Shown here: in pieces, positions 6,837-14,246 of the stretch | Position numbering within the stretch: the stretch's first letter is position 1 | How the letters are laid out: each line of letters begins with the position of its first letter | NCBI GenBank assembly: GCA_027717925.1 | Contig: JALLON010000007.1 | Location: 1 to 24,891 of the forward strand | Direction: 5' to 3' | Origin: Acidobacteria bacterium AH-259-G07 | Lineage (GTDB): Bacteria; Acidobacteriota; UBA6911; RPQK01; JADFOI01 | Length of the DNA: 24,891 nucleotides | Notes under the pieces: generated by a model | What the model was told of the DNA's origin: nothing | Database searches by the model: none | The model's input: the letters and a program-made list of their open reading frames with translations, nothing else | Position numbers and translations under genes: made by a program

Positions 6837-7460
6837 TCAGCCCAGGACCCCCAGATTCTCCAAGTCGCCCCGCAGCTCTTTTTCGCCCACGAAAAGAATT
6901 CCCTGGATCCCCATTTTCTCCGCAGCCTGAACGTTTTCGATCCGATCATCAACGAACAACACTTCAGAGGGGGAACGCCCTACCTTATCCAAGGCTGCGC
7001 TGAAGATCTGTGGAGCCGGCTTAAGACTGCCGACCTGGTAGGAGAGAACATAATCGTCAAACTCGCGAATCAGAGGATACGCTTGTATAAGACAGTCGAA
7101 GTGGATCTCGTTAGTGTTGGAAAGCGCTATTAACTGATGGCTCTGCTTGAGCTGACGGAAAAGCTCGGGTGAAAGCAGCCCTTCGGAACCCTTTCCGTCA
7201 AAAATAAAAATGCTTCCCCAGATCTTCTTGAAGTTCCGCAGTGGAATGTCTATTTCCAGTAAATCCGACATCCCCTGAAAAAACTCCTCCGTCGTGAGAT
7301 GCCCAGTTTCGTAGCGAGGGATATCGGCGTGACCCTTTAAGCGTGTCTGCATTTCCTCCAAGGAAAGGTCGTTCAATCTCGCAATCGCTGCCAGTGCAGT
7401 TTCGTAGTTGAAATCGACGAGAACTTTACCGATATCGATAAAAAGGGTCCTTATCTTCAC
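6837..7460 (-). CDS. HAD-superfamily phosphatase (YihX-like, subfamily IA)
   Basis: A 207-residue haloacid-dehalogenase-type hydrolase, probably a cytoplasmic sugar-phosphate phosphatase. The nucleophile Asp9 is in FIDIGKVLVDF. As in the YihX group (DLGNV), the usual second Asp of DxD is replaced. Motif II is LSNTN, motif III the Lys of LKPAPQIF, and motif IV VDDRIENV. A helical cap lies between motifs I and II. The GTG start at 7460 overlaps the TGA of the transporter gene by four bases (GTGA), so it is translationally coupled to it. The substrate is unknown; alpha-glucose-1-phosphate is the precedent for E. coli YihX, which it resembles in layout. Confidence 0.83.
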   Translation of the reverse strand: MKIRTLFIDIGKVLVDFNYETALAAIARLNDLSLEEMQTRLKGHADIPRYETGHLTTEEFFQGMSDLLEIDIPLRNFKKIWGSIFIFDGKGSEGLLSPELFRQLKQSHQLIALSNTNEIHFDCLIQAYPLIREFDDYVLSYQVGSLKPAPQIFSAALDKVGRSPSEVLFVDDRIENVQAAEKMGIQGILFVGEKELRGDLENLGVLG

Positions 7461-9130
7461 TGGGCAGCCTTGCTGAGATCGGCCACCTTCTCACCTTTGA
7501 AAATGCGCAAGGTTGCTTCCCAAGCCAGCCAGACCGAGAGCAGGAAGATACTTATTCCCAGGACCAATAGGAGATGCGCGCCGCTGTTCCAAAAGTCTCG
7601 CATTTTGATGGCCATCGCCGTGAGTGTGGTGATCAACATGAAACCCATGGGTACGCCTGTGTACCAGTAGGGACGGCGCCGGTGCATCAGATAGAGGGTC
7701 ACCGTCAAAAGCGTAAAGCCACCCAGGATCTGATTGGTAGTGCCGAACAGCTGCCACAATGCCAGGCCCGCCGGCTGTCCCTCTATCTTATAGAAGGCGA
7801 CAAAGCCGATGACGATGACCGCCAGCAGAGAAGCAACGTAACGATTGGAAAGAAGGGGGAATCTCACAGTTTCACTGATTTCTGAGATGTTGAAGCGTAA
7901 CAGTCGTGTGCCCGAATCCAGTGTGGTTAAGGCGAAAGAGATGGCGACCAAGGCCACAAACGCCTTAGCCACGTCCAGCGAGATCCCAAGCTGACTCAAG
8001 AAAAGTGCCGATCCGTCAATAAAGGCCTGCATGTTCGGTCCCAGGCCCGAAGCCAGGTCCCAAGAGTTGTAATGGCTCATCCACAGGTCTCGGGTCACAA
8101 AGCCGGCCGTACAGGCCAAAACGGAAACCAAACCCAGCAATGACTCGCCAATCATCCCGCCATAGCCAATGAAGGGAGCATCGGTTTCTTTGTTAATCTG
8201 TTTCGCTGTGGTGCCCGAAGAGACCAAACCATGGAAACCGGAGATGGCTCCACAGGCGATGACGATGAACACAAAGGGGAAAAGAGGCGGTGCGCCCTCC
8301 GGGTGGGCTTGCACTGCAGGGGCCGCAAACTCGGGCTGTAAAACAAAGAATCCTGCATAAATAGACGCCAATCCCAGATACAGTAAAAGCGAATTGATGT
8401 AATCTCGGGGCTGAAGCAAGAGCCAAACCGGAAGTACTGAAGCCAAGAAGGCGTACCCGAGAAGCAGCAGGCTCCATTGCCCACGCGTCAGGTCAATGAT
8501 GGGCAGTCGAATCCCCAACCACACACTGAACAGCGTGATGGCAAAGACCACCAGCGTGATTCGCCAAATTGAGGCGTTTTTCCTGTAAACCAGCCAGCCG
8601 ACCACCACGGCCAGCGCTATCAGGGTCGTACACGGGTAGACGGCTTCCGGACTGTAGGCGGTGGTGAGAAGGGTAGCGGTAACGTGGACAAAAACGCCCA
8701 TTGCCAGCGCAATTAAGAAGAAAATTATGATGTGAAACAGAGTCTTAGCGCGGCTGCCAATAATTTCTTCAGCAACTTTACCCACAGACTTTCCGCGGGC
8801 CCGCATGGAGATGACGAGGGCCCCAAAATCATGAACAGCTCCGATGAAAAGTGTTCCAAACACCACCCACAGCATGGCGGGCACCCAGCCCCAAATCACG
8901 GCAATGGCGGGTCCCAGCATGGGGGAGAGCCCCGTAATGGACGCATAATGGTGTCCAAAGAGAATGTACTTGTTCGTCGGGACGTAATCGATGTCATCCT
9001 GGAGTTGATGAGCGGGAGTGGACGCTTGGGGATCCAATTGGAAAATGCGACGCCCCAGGTGTTTGGCATAAAGATGGTAACCGGCCAAATAGAGGACAAA
9101 GCAGGTCAGAGTTGCCAAGATTGTAGTCAC
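7457..9130 (-). CDS. cstA: CstA-family transporter (carbon starvation protein A; pyruvate/peptide uptake)
   Basis: Polytopic inner-membrane protein of 557 residues and about 15 helices. The family signature near the N-terminus is clear: DDIDYVPTNKYILFGHHYASITGLSP, then GPAIAVIWGW and GAVHDFGALVISMRARGKS. The FHGLVSSGTTAKQI stretch is also typical. E. coli CstA and BtsT are around 700 residues; this is the shorter form. Family members import pyruvate and have been linked to peptide uptake on carbon limitation. The start is GTG at 9130, four bases after the TAG of the large TPR protein, and its own stop overlaps the HAD gene, so the three form one transcription unit. No regulator of the BtsSR type is nearby. 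Confidence 0.92.
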   Translation of the reverse strand: MTTILATLTCFVLYLAGYHLYAKHLGRRIFQLDPQASTPAHQLQDDIDYVPTNKYILFGHHYASITGLSPMLGPAIAVIWGWVPAMLWVVFGTLFIGAVHDFGALVISMRARGKSVGKVAEEIIGSRAKTLFHIIIFFLIALAMGVFVHVTATLLTTAYSPEAVYPCTTLIALAVVVGWLVYRKNASIWRITLVVFAITLFSVWLGIRLPIIDLTRGQWSLLLLGYAFLASVLPVWLLLQPRDYINSLLLYLGLASIYAGFFVLQPEFAAPAVQAHPEGAPPLFPFVFIVIACGAISGFHGLVSSGTTAKQINKETDAPFIGYGGMIGESLLGLVSVLACTAGFVTRDLWMSHYNSWDLASGLGPNMQAFIDGSALFLSQLGISLDVAKAFVALVAISFALTTLDSGTRLLRFNISEISETVRFPLLSNRYVASLLAVIVIGFVAFYKIEGQPAGLALWQLFGTTNQILGGFTLLTVTLYLMHRRRPYWYTGVPMGFMLITTLTAMAIKMRDFWNSGAHLLLVLGISIFLLSVWLAWEATLRIFKGEKVADLSKAAQ

Positions 9131-9134
9131 AAGC

Positions 9135-12100
9135 CTATTCTCCTTTGATCGTCGGGATCCACCGTTCTTCTATACGCGTGTTCCATTGTCGGAGATACTG
9201 GCGATGGACCTCATCGTCGGGATACTGCTCACCAGTCACATAAGGATAGGCGGACATTCCATGAAAAGGGAGTGGGCCGATGTAATCGGGGTTGGCCGAG
9301 TTGATATCCATATCCTTGCCGAAGCCGTCTACATAAATCAGGTAATCTCGGACCCATCCCCGCGGCAGGTGCGGCAGGGACTTCACGTCGAAAAATGCCT
9401 CGATTTCATCTCCCGAGCGTGTGATAACGAACAGATCATCACGTCTCATCAACAGAGGCAGCACCTCGCCATAACGTGTATAACCTCCGATATGGACCTT
9501 CCACGGAGCGGCTGAAGAGATATGGCCATAGTCGTAAACTTTAGGTGTGCGGCCGTCCGGGCTGGCAAACTCAGGAAATCCTCGGAAATGGAGATCAGCC
9601 CACCCAGGACGAAGACGGTATGTGCGATAGTCGCTTCGAGCCGGTCCCGCTTCAACCAGAATCTGATCCCAATAAATCCGCATGTTTGTGAGGATGCGCA
9701 CTTTTCGTGAATCGGACAAGAACTTGCCTGAAAGATCCACTGTCATGGTTTTAGGAAGTCCTGCGGGAAATCCCATGCGGTCCATCACAGTCCGCCATTT
9801 GCCTTGCTGATCCTGAACCTGCACATAGGGTGGAATCAACTTGCAGCCCGCTTGATATGCCGCCAGATTGCTAGTGCTGTCAGCATAGTCAATCCAGGCA
9901 TGCATGAGCAGGATCACTCGATCCGCCGCAATCGGTCCGAGATCCAGTACCATTTCATGCAGCTTTGCGTAACCTTTGAAAGGCAACTTGCGGAAGAGTT
10001 TTGGATAGATCCGATCCTTTTGGGATATTTCAGGGAGGATGTCCTTACCTTCGCTATCTGTGGCACGAATCGGAGGCCGAGCATTTGAAACGGTGAAGAG
10101 CTGGAAGCCCTGGTAGGGTGGGCCAGGAAGAAGCTTTTCATCTGGATAGATCTCGTAGCCGGCGGGATGATCGACCGCTACCAGTTCAAGTTGATCAAAC
10201 AGGATGACTTCTTCCAGTTGGTTGTTCAGGGTGATGGCCAGCTTCCCGTTTTTGAGGGCGACTTGGTCGCGCTTGAGCTTGATATATTCATCAGTGTCGG
10301 GATAGTTGTAAATTCCGGGTGCCAGCAGATAGCCGTAAGCGCTGCCTCCCAGGAAATCAGTTTGAAAGCGATAGGTCATCCCATCCCACAGGTAAAGGAG
10401 GGGGCAGCTGGTCCCTTTGCGGTCCAATTCTTGTAGTTCAACCGTTTGATTAATCGGTTGTTCAAGCTCTGATTGTAAAACTCCACCGGGCCACAGCAAT
10501 CTGAGCATGTCGACCCGATCTCGTTTCCCCAATCCAAAGTGGGCTATGGGTGACGACTGGCTCAGGAAACCGCTGCCGGCGTAGACTTCCATTTTCTGAT
10601 AGAGGCGCCCGGATTTGATTTCGACCTTGGTCCCAATTCCCGATCTATTGCTGCTGGTTCCGTTTACCCGGACTGCGATCCAATTGTTCTGATTACCACC
10701 GTCGTTGCGAAGCAGCAAAGGTGAAGAACCGTTGACGTTGACGGCAAAGTCCAGATCGCCGTCCTTATCAAAATCTGCCACACTCAGCCCACGAACCGGC
10801 AGGGATTTGATTCGAGCAAGCCCCGTCTGCTCTGAGACATCGTGAAAATTCCCCTTCTTGTTTTCAAGGAGATAGAAGTTTCTCAACTCTTCCTGGGACG
10901 GATTGTATTGATCAAAAAGCGGCGCTGCCGCCAACAGGATGTCGAGGTCGCCATCGTTATCGAAGTCAAGATAGTGAGCGCTGTGGGCAGAAGCGAAACT
11001 ATCAGGGAGAGGCAGCGGCGTGGACTGGTATCTTTCGTTTCCCTGATTGATCAAGAGCAGGCTGCTTCTTGCACTGAAAGCGGGAAGCAGCAAATCCGTC
11101 AACCCATCATGGTTAAAATCACCGGTTCCAACTCCGGCTCCTCCTCCAGATCCGGTAGCTCCGCTCTTGTGGGCAACGTCAACAAAGGTACCGTCCCGAA
11201 GGTTGCTGAATAGCTGATTGGGAGCATCCAGATTGACAAGGTAGAAGTCGATGTCCCGGCTGTTGTTAAAATCCGTACAGACTGCCCCCAAGGTTTTCAG
11301 GGTGCCTCCTCTGAGGCCGGAAGTTTTGGAAACATCGGAAAAGGTCCCGTCCCCGTTGTTGCGGTAAAGCACATTTGGAGCGCCAGACAGGCCTTTTGGA
11401 AACACGGTTTCACCTTTTGGGATATTATCCGGGTCAACAAAATTGGACACGAAAATATCCAGGTCACCATCGTGATCGTAGTCCACTTCAACGCCCCCCA
11501 TCCCCCAGGAAGGATCACCCACTGCAGCCTTGGTTGTCACATCTGTGAAAGTTCCGTCGCGATCGTTCTGGTAAAGGACATTAGGCCCGTAGTTGACGAG
11601 GTAAAGATCTGGATAGCTATCATTATTGAGGTCTCCCCACAGGACGGCCATCGTTTTTCCTGAATATTCAATCCCTGCCTGTGAGGTGGTTTCTCGGAAG
11701 GTGCCGTCACCCTGGTTGCGGAATAGTGCCCCTCGTGCACCTCGTGCGCCGGCGTTGGCAACAAAGAGGTCGAGCCACCCATCCCGGTCATAATCGCCGA
11801 AAGCGATGCCTGATCCTAAGTAGGGAACGATGTTATTCTCCAGGTCTGCCTTCGAGTTGATTTGAAGATTGGTTTGAGCAGGACCAGCGTGCTGGAAAAG
11901 AAGGCCCACCGATTCAGCGACTTCCGTGAAAGTCACTTCAATTTGATCCTCAGGCAAGATGTCGTCCAGGCCGGGGAGATATTTGGCAGGGATATTGTCG
12001 ATAGCAATGGAGTATTTCCCCTGCTCCAGGTATTGAAGCCCAATGGTAGTAGTCCCGAACAGTCCTTGCAGTCTGCGGAATTCGTTCATCTCTTGAGTGC

Positions 12101-12695
12101 CCTTTTCGCGCTTTCCGCTGCGCAAAAGAGCTATGGCCAAATTGTAATGGGCAGAGGCGTTGTACGGTTCTCTGAAAACAACCTTTTCCAGATAGTCAAT
12201 GGCGCTGTCGTATTCTTTCTGCCGGCTGTGGAGCAGCCCGAGGAAATAGTTGGTGGAGGGATCGTCCGGATCCCGTTGGTTCACTTTGAGAAACTGATTG
12301 ATTGCTTCTTCCGCTCTATCTTGATTTCTGTAAATGAGCCCCTGTACATAGCGAGCGTGAACCTGATCGGAGTCCAGTTCAATCGCACGCCCCAAGGATA
12401 AGAGCGCATCATCGTATTCCTGAAGATTAAAATAGGCGATACCTAGATTGACATAACCAGGTACAAACTGGAGATCCATTTCAATGATTTTTTCAAATCT
12501 TTCACTGGCCTCTTGAAACTTGAGCTGCTCCATCAAAGCCACCCCAAAATTGTTAAGGCGCAGGATCTGTTCAATCTTGTCAAGCTCTTCCGGTACAACT
12601 TTCTCTTGCGCTTCAGAGGGCCTGATCAGCCCGTAAAAAGAGAGAACAAAAAGCAGGGGAAGCGAAAGGACCAGGATCCATCGGAGAGACTTCAT
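9135..12695 (-). CDS. Exported TPR / FG-GAP (VCBS) propeller / ASPIC-UnbV protein, CRTAC1-like
   Basis: A 1186-residue exported protein. There is a signal peptide at 1-29, about five TPR repeats at 45-215, and a seven-bladed FG-GAP/VCBS propeller at about 260-665 with calcium-binding loops near 301 (DYDRDG), 355, 405 (DYDHDG), 474, 527, 577 and 641 (DFDKDG). An ASPIC/UnbV domain lies at about 672-757. A further ~425 residues start at SCPLLYLWDG and have no function I know, though I recall similar tails in other proteins of this class. Such proteins are common in Acidobacteriota and Planctomycetes and are thought to act outside the cell in adhesion or polymer binding. No Shine-Dalgarno sequence is visible; TAGAAT at 12706-12711 lies 10 bases before the ATG, so the mRNA may be almost leaderless. 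It is the first gene of the unit with cstA and the HAD gene. Confidence 0.92.
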   Translation of the reverse strand: MKSLRWILVLSLPLLFVLSFYGLIRPSEAQEKVVPEELDKIEQILRLNNFGVALMEQLKFQEASERFEKIIEMDLQFVPGYVNLGIAYFNLQEYDDALLSLGRAIELDSDQVHARYVQGLIYRNQDRAEEAINQFLKVNQRDPDDPSTNYFLGLLHSRQKEYDSAIDYLEKVVFREPYNASAHYNLAIALLRSGKREKGTQEMNEFRRLQGLFGTTTIGLQYLEQGKYSIAIDNIPAKYLPGLDDILPEDQIEVTFTEVAESVGLLFQHAGPAQTNLQINSKADLENNIVPYLGSGIAFGDYDRDGWLDLFVANAGARGARGALFRNQGDGTFRETTSQAGIEYSGKTMAVLWGDLNNDSYPDLYLVNYGPNVLYQNDRDGTFTDVTTKAAVGDPSWGMGGVEVDYDHDGDLDIFVSNFVDPDNIPKGETVFPKGLSGAPNVLYRNNGDGTFSDVSKTSGLRGGTLKTLGAVCTDFNNSRDIDFYLVNLDAPNQLFSNLRDGTFVDVAHKSGATGSGGGAGVGTGDFNHDGLTDLLLPAFSARSSLLLINQGNERYQSTPLPLPDSFASAHSAHYLDFDNDGDLDILLAAAPLFDQYNPSQEELRNFYLLENKKGNFHDVSEQTGLARIKSLPVRGLSVADFDKDGDLDFAVNVNGSSPLLLRNDGGNQNNWIAVRVNGTSSNRSGIGTKVEIKSGRLYQKMEVYAGSGFLSQSSPIAHFGLGKRDRVDMLRLLWPGGVLQSELEQPINQTVELQELDRKGTSCPLLYLWDGMTYRFQTDFLGGSAYGYLLAPGIYNYPDTDEYIKLKRDQVALKNGKLAITLNNQLEEVILFDQLELVAVDHPAGYEIYPDEKLLPGPPYQGFQLFTVSNARPPIRATDSEGKDILPEISQKDRIYPKLFRKLPFKGYAKLHEMVLDLGPIAADRVILLMHAWIDYADSTSNLAAYQAGCKLIPPYVQVQDQQGKWRTVMDRMGFPAGLPKTMTVDLSGKFLSDSRKVRILTNMRIYWDQILVEAGPARSDYRTYRLRPGWADLHFRGFPEFASPDGRTPKVYDYGHISSAAPWKVHIGGYTRYGEVLPLLMRRDDLFVITRSGDEIEAFFDVKSLPHLPRGWVRDYLIYVDGFGKDMDINSANPDYIGPLPFHGMSAYPYVTGEQYPDDEVHRQYLRQWNTRIEERWIPTIKGE

Positions 12696-12728
12696 TTGGA
12701 GCTTTATTCTACCTTACTCTTCTCTACT

Positions 12729-12831
12729 CTAGTCCGGATTATTACTAAATGTCTGGGAATGAACCGCCAAGACGCAAAGGACGCTAAGGCGACGGTGGAT
12801 TGGCCAGACATTTAGTAATAATCCGGACTAG
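12729..12831. mobile_element. MITE-like element: perfect 28-bp inverted repeats with CTAG ends
   Basis: The left arm at 12729-12756 and the right arm at 12804-12831 are perfect reverse complements (28 of 28), each ending in CTAG on the outside. The 47-base middle contains a period 8-9 tract (CCAAGACG, CAAAGGACG, CTAAGGCG). It is too short for a transposase. CTAG is palindromic, so the end tetramers could be part of the arms or a target duplication; IS630-type elements insert at CTAG and duplicate TA. It lies between two minus-strand genes and could also act as a terminator. Its left end is 34 bases upstream of the start codon of the TPR/FG-GAP gene. Confidence 0.7.
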
Positions 12832-12875
12832 TGGCTCGACTCCTAAATTCAAGAATTGGACCACCAGATAGGAAT

Positions 12876-13514
12876 CTACTCGCAGACAAAAAGGTATTCT
12901 TTGAATCCATTTCTCAATAAAAAGGAATTGCAGGTGCGGAAGTTTGGCATGAGTTGATTGAGGTCGCTCTGTTGGTATTGTGGAGAGCGTCTCAAGACGC
13001 TGGAATTTGTCTGGTAGAGCAACCGTTCCTGATCCAGGATCTTGAAAGTGGTTGGTTTTTCGGGAATGTGTTTTAGGGTCGACATGAGGGCAAACAGCAA
13101 CGTGCCGGCGTGGCAAAATTGACTCAAATGCTGAATCAGATATCGGAACTCATCCCGTTCGAGATAGTTGAAAATGTCCCAAGTCATGACGATGTCGAAA
13201 CGCGTATTCCGGGAATAAGGTAAGAGATACTCAAAGACTACTTGGTAGGTGAATCCGTCTTCGGGCGAGAAAAAATCGAAGGAAGTCAATGTCCGGTAGA
13301 AATCTTCAATGTAGATCTTACAGGGGAACTGGGAAAAGAAATCAACATTGGCTCCCAGGGCAGGGCCTAAATCAAGAACATTGTATTTCCGCTCGGGACG
13401 AAGGTGATGATAGAGGGCGTTTAGAGCGAGAGAGGTATGAGCTGCAGAGTGCCAGGGAGAGAACTCAAGCGGCTCTTTCGATTCTAAACTCGACCCTGAG
13501 AACCACCACTTCAT
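12876..13514 (-). CDS. Class I SAM-dependent methyltransferase, substrate unknown
   Basis: A 212-residue protein with a Rossmann-type methyltransferase core. Motif I is NVLDLGPALGAN at 45-56, with a GPALG loop in place of the common GxGxG. The acidic residue for the ribose is probably in YIEDFYR. The motif IV region is FDIVMTWDIFNYLE, typical of small-molecule or lipid methyltransferases of the Methyltransf_11/23 type. No membrane segment is seen. Its ATG overlaps the stop of the bactofilin gene (ATGA at 13511-13514), so it is translated with it. A role in modifying an envelope component is a guess from that coupling only. Confidence 0.72.
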   Translation of the reverse strand: MKWWFSGSSLESKEPLEFSPWHSAAHTSLALNALYHHLRPERKYNVLDLGPALGANVDFFSQFPCKIYIEDFYRTLTSFDFFSPEDGFTYQVVFEYLLPYSRNTRFDIVMTWDIFNYLERDEFRYLIQHLSQFCHAGTLLFALMSTLKHIPEKPTTFKILDQERLLYQTNSSVLRRSPQYQQSDLNQLMPNFRTCNSFLLRNGFKEYLFVCE

Positions 13515-14065
13515 GCCCTAGATGAAGGAGTGCTGGCTCTTATGCCAACACCGATTTTCCTGCTTTGTGGAGTGTCCTTTTTGCGCAATTCTTTGTTTTG
13601 GGGAGCGACTTTGGCTGGAGAAGATTTTGCTTGAGGCACGACCTCGCTGAGCGTAGGCTGCCGCTCTCCGCCCTCCGAATCCATATCAATGCTTCCCTTA
13701 AACTTGGCACCGTCCTCCAGGTTGACCCGTGGAGCCGTAATGTTCCCACGAACAACACCCGATTGACGAAGCACGATCTTCTCCTCTCCGAAAAGATCGC
13801 CATGAACTTCTCCCTCAATGCTGATGATTTTCCCGTAAATGTCCGCCTTGATGCGGCCTTTTTTACCCACCGTGACGTTGTTCCTCTTCAACTTGATTTT
13901 ACCTTCTACTCGTCCCTGGATCAGCAGATCCTCCTCTCCGGTGAGTTCCCCTTTGATGCTGATGGAAGGGCCAATAATTGCCCTATCTTTCAATTGTTCC
14001 ACGGGATTTTTCCGGGGGATTGAAGATGGGGACTTAGCACCCTCGGTTTCTGGATTTTTCCACAT
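13511..14065 (-). CDS. Bactofilin (polymer-forming cytoskeletal protein)
   Basis: A 184-residue bactofilin. The central beta-helix repeats at about 28-135 (IIGPSISIKGELTGEEDLLIQGRVEGKI, then VHGDLFGEEKIVLRQSGVVRGNI) are flanked by disordered tails rich in Pro, Lys and Ser, as usual. Bactofilins self-assemble without nucleotides and organise cell-wall or envelope proteins at the membrane. The start is the ATG at 14065 with AGGAG at 14075-14079 ten bases upstream on the minus strand. The methyltransferase gene follows by ATGA overlap. The peptidoglycan endopeptidase that often neighbours bactofilins is absent. Confidence 0.9.
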   Translation of the reverse strand: MWKNPETEGAKSPSSIPRKNPVEQLKDRAIIGPSISIKGELTGEEDLLIQGRVEGKIKLKRNNVTVGKKGRIKADIYGKIISIEGEVHGDLFGEEKIVLRQSGVVRGNITAPRVNLEDGAKFKGSIDMDSEGGERQPTLSEVVPQAKSSPAKVAPQNKELRKKDTPQSRKIGVGIRASTPSSRA

Positions 14066-14092
14066 AGTGTCACACTCCTGAAGTGTCTGTCT

Positions 14093-14122
14093 TTTCTACA
14101 ATTAAAAGCGCTTCTAAGTCAA
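14093..14122 (-). promoter_or_regulatory. Candidate promoter of the bactofilin-methyltransferase unit
   Basis: On the minus strand TTGACT (14117-14122) is a good -35 box, followed after 18 bases by TAGAAA (14093-14098) as a poor -10 box. It lies about 28 bases before the ATG, between the gene and the REP-like hairpin. Confidence 0.33.
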
Positions 14123-14132
14123 GTCGGCAAGA

Positions 14133-14238
14133 GGGGTCAGAGCTTTGATTTGGGGGGCAAAGCTTTGATTTGGAGGGGTCAGAGCTTTAAAATTTAAATT
14201 TTGCACCAAAATTTAAATTTTCAAGCTCTGCCCCCTCC
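14133..14238. repeat. REP-like element: GGGGTCAGAG repeats with a 32-bp hairpin
   Basis: Three imperfect ~21-base direct units start at 14133, 14154 and 14175 (GGGGTCAGAGCTTTGATTTGG type). The third forms the left arm (14172-14203) of a hairpin whose right arm is 14207-14238. 30 of 32 positions pair, around a 3-base loop, with an AT-rich palindromic core AAAATTTAAATTTT. It lies 9 bases after the stop of the four-RCK transporter and just upstream of the bactofilin promoter, where it could stop transcription or protect the 3' end. Confidence 0.75.
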
Positions 14239-14246
14239 AAAGTTAG

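Noticed and set aside
6627..7133. 168-codon plus-strand frame across the sulfatase start and the HAD gene
   Set aside because: Its sequence is the reverse of two genes with clear motifs and it has no ribosome-binding site or family features of its own.
11862..12401. 179-codon plus-strand frame
   Set aside because: Antisense to the TPR region of the large exported protein, whose repeats explain the sequence.
9135..12695. Several separate genes (TPR protein, propeller protein, ASPIC protein)
   Set aside because: The frame is continuous with a single signal peptide and no internal stops, so it is one multidomain protein.
12784..13116. 110-codon minus-strand frame
   Set aside because: It lies mostly antisense-frame inside the methyltransferase gene and starts within it; its end runs into the inverted-repeat element. 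No family features.
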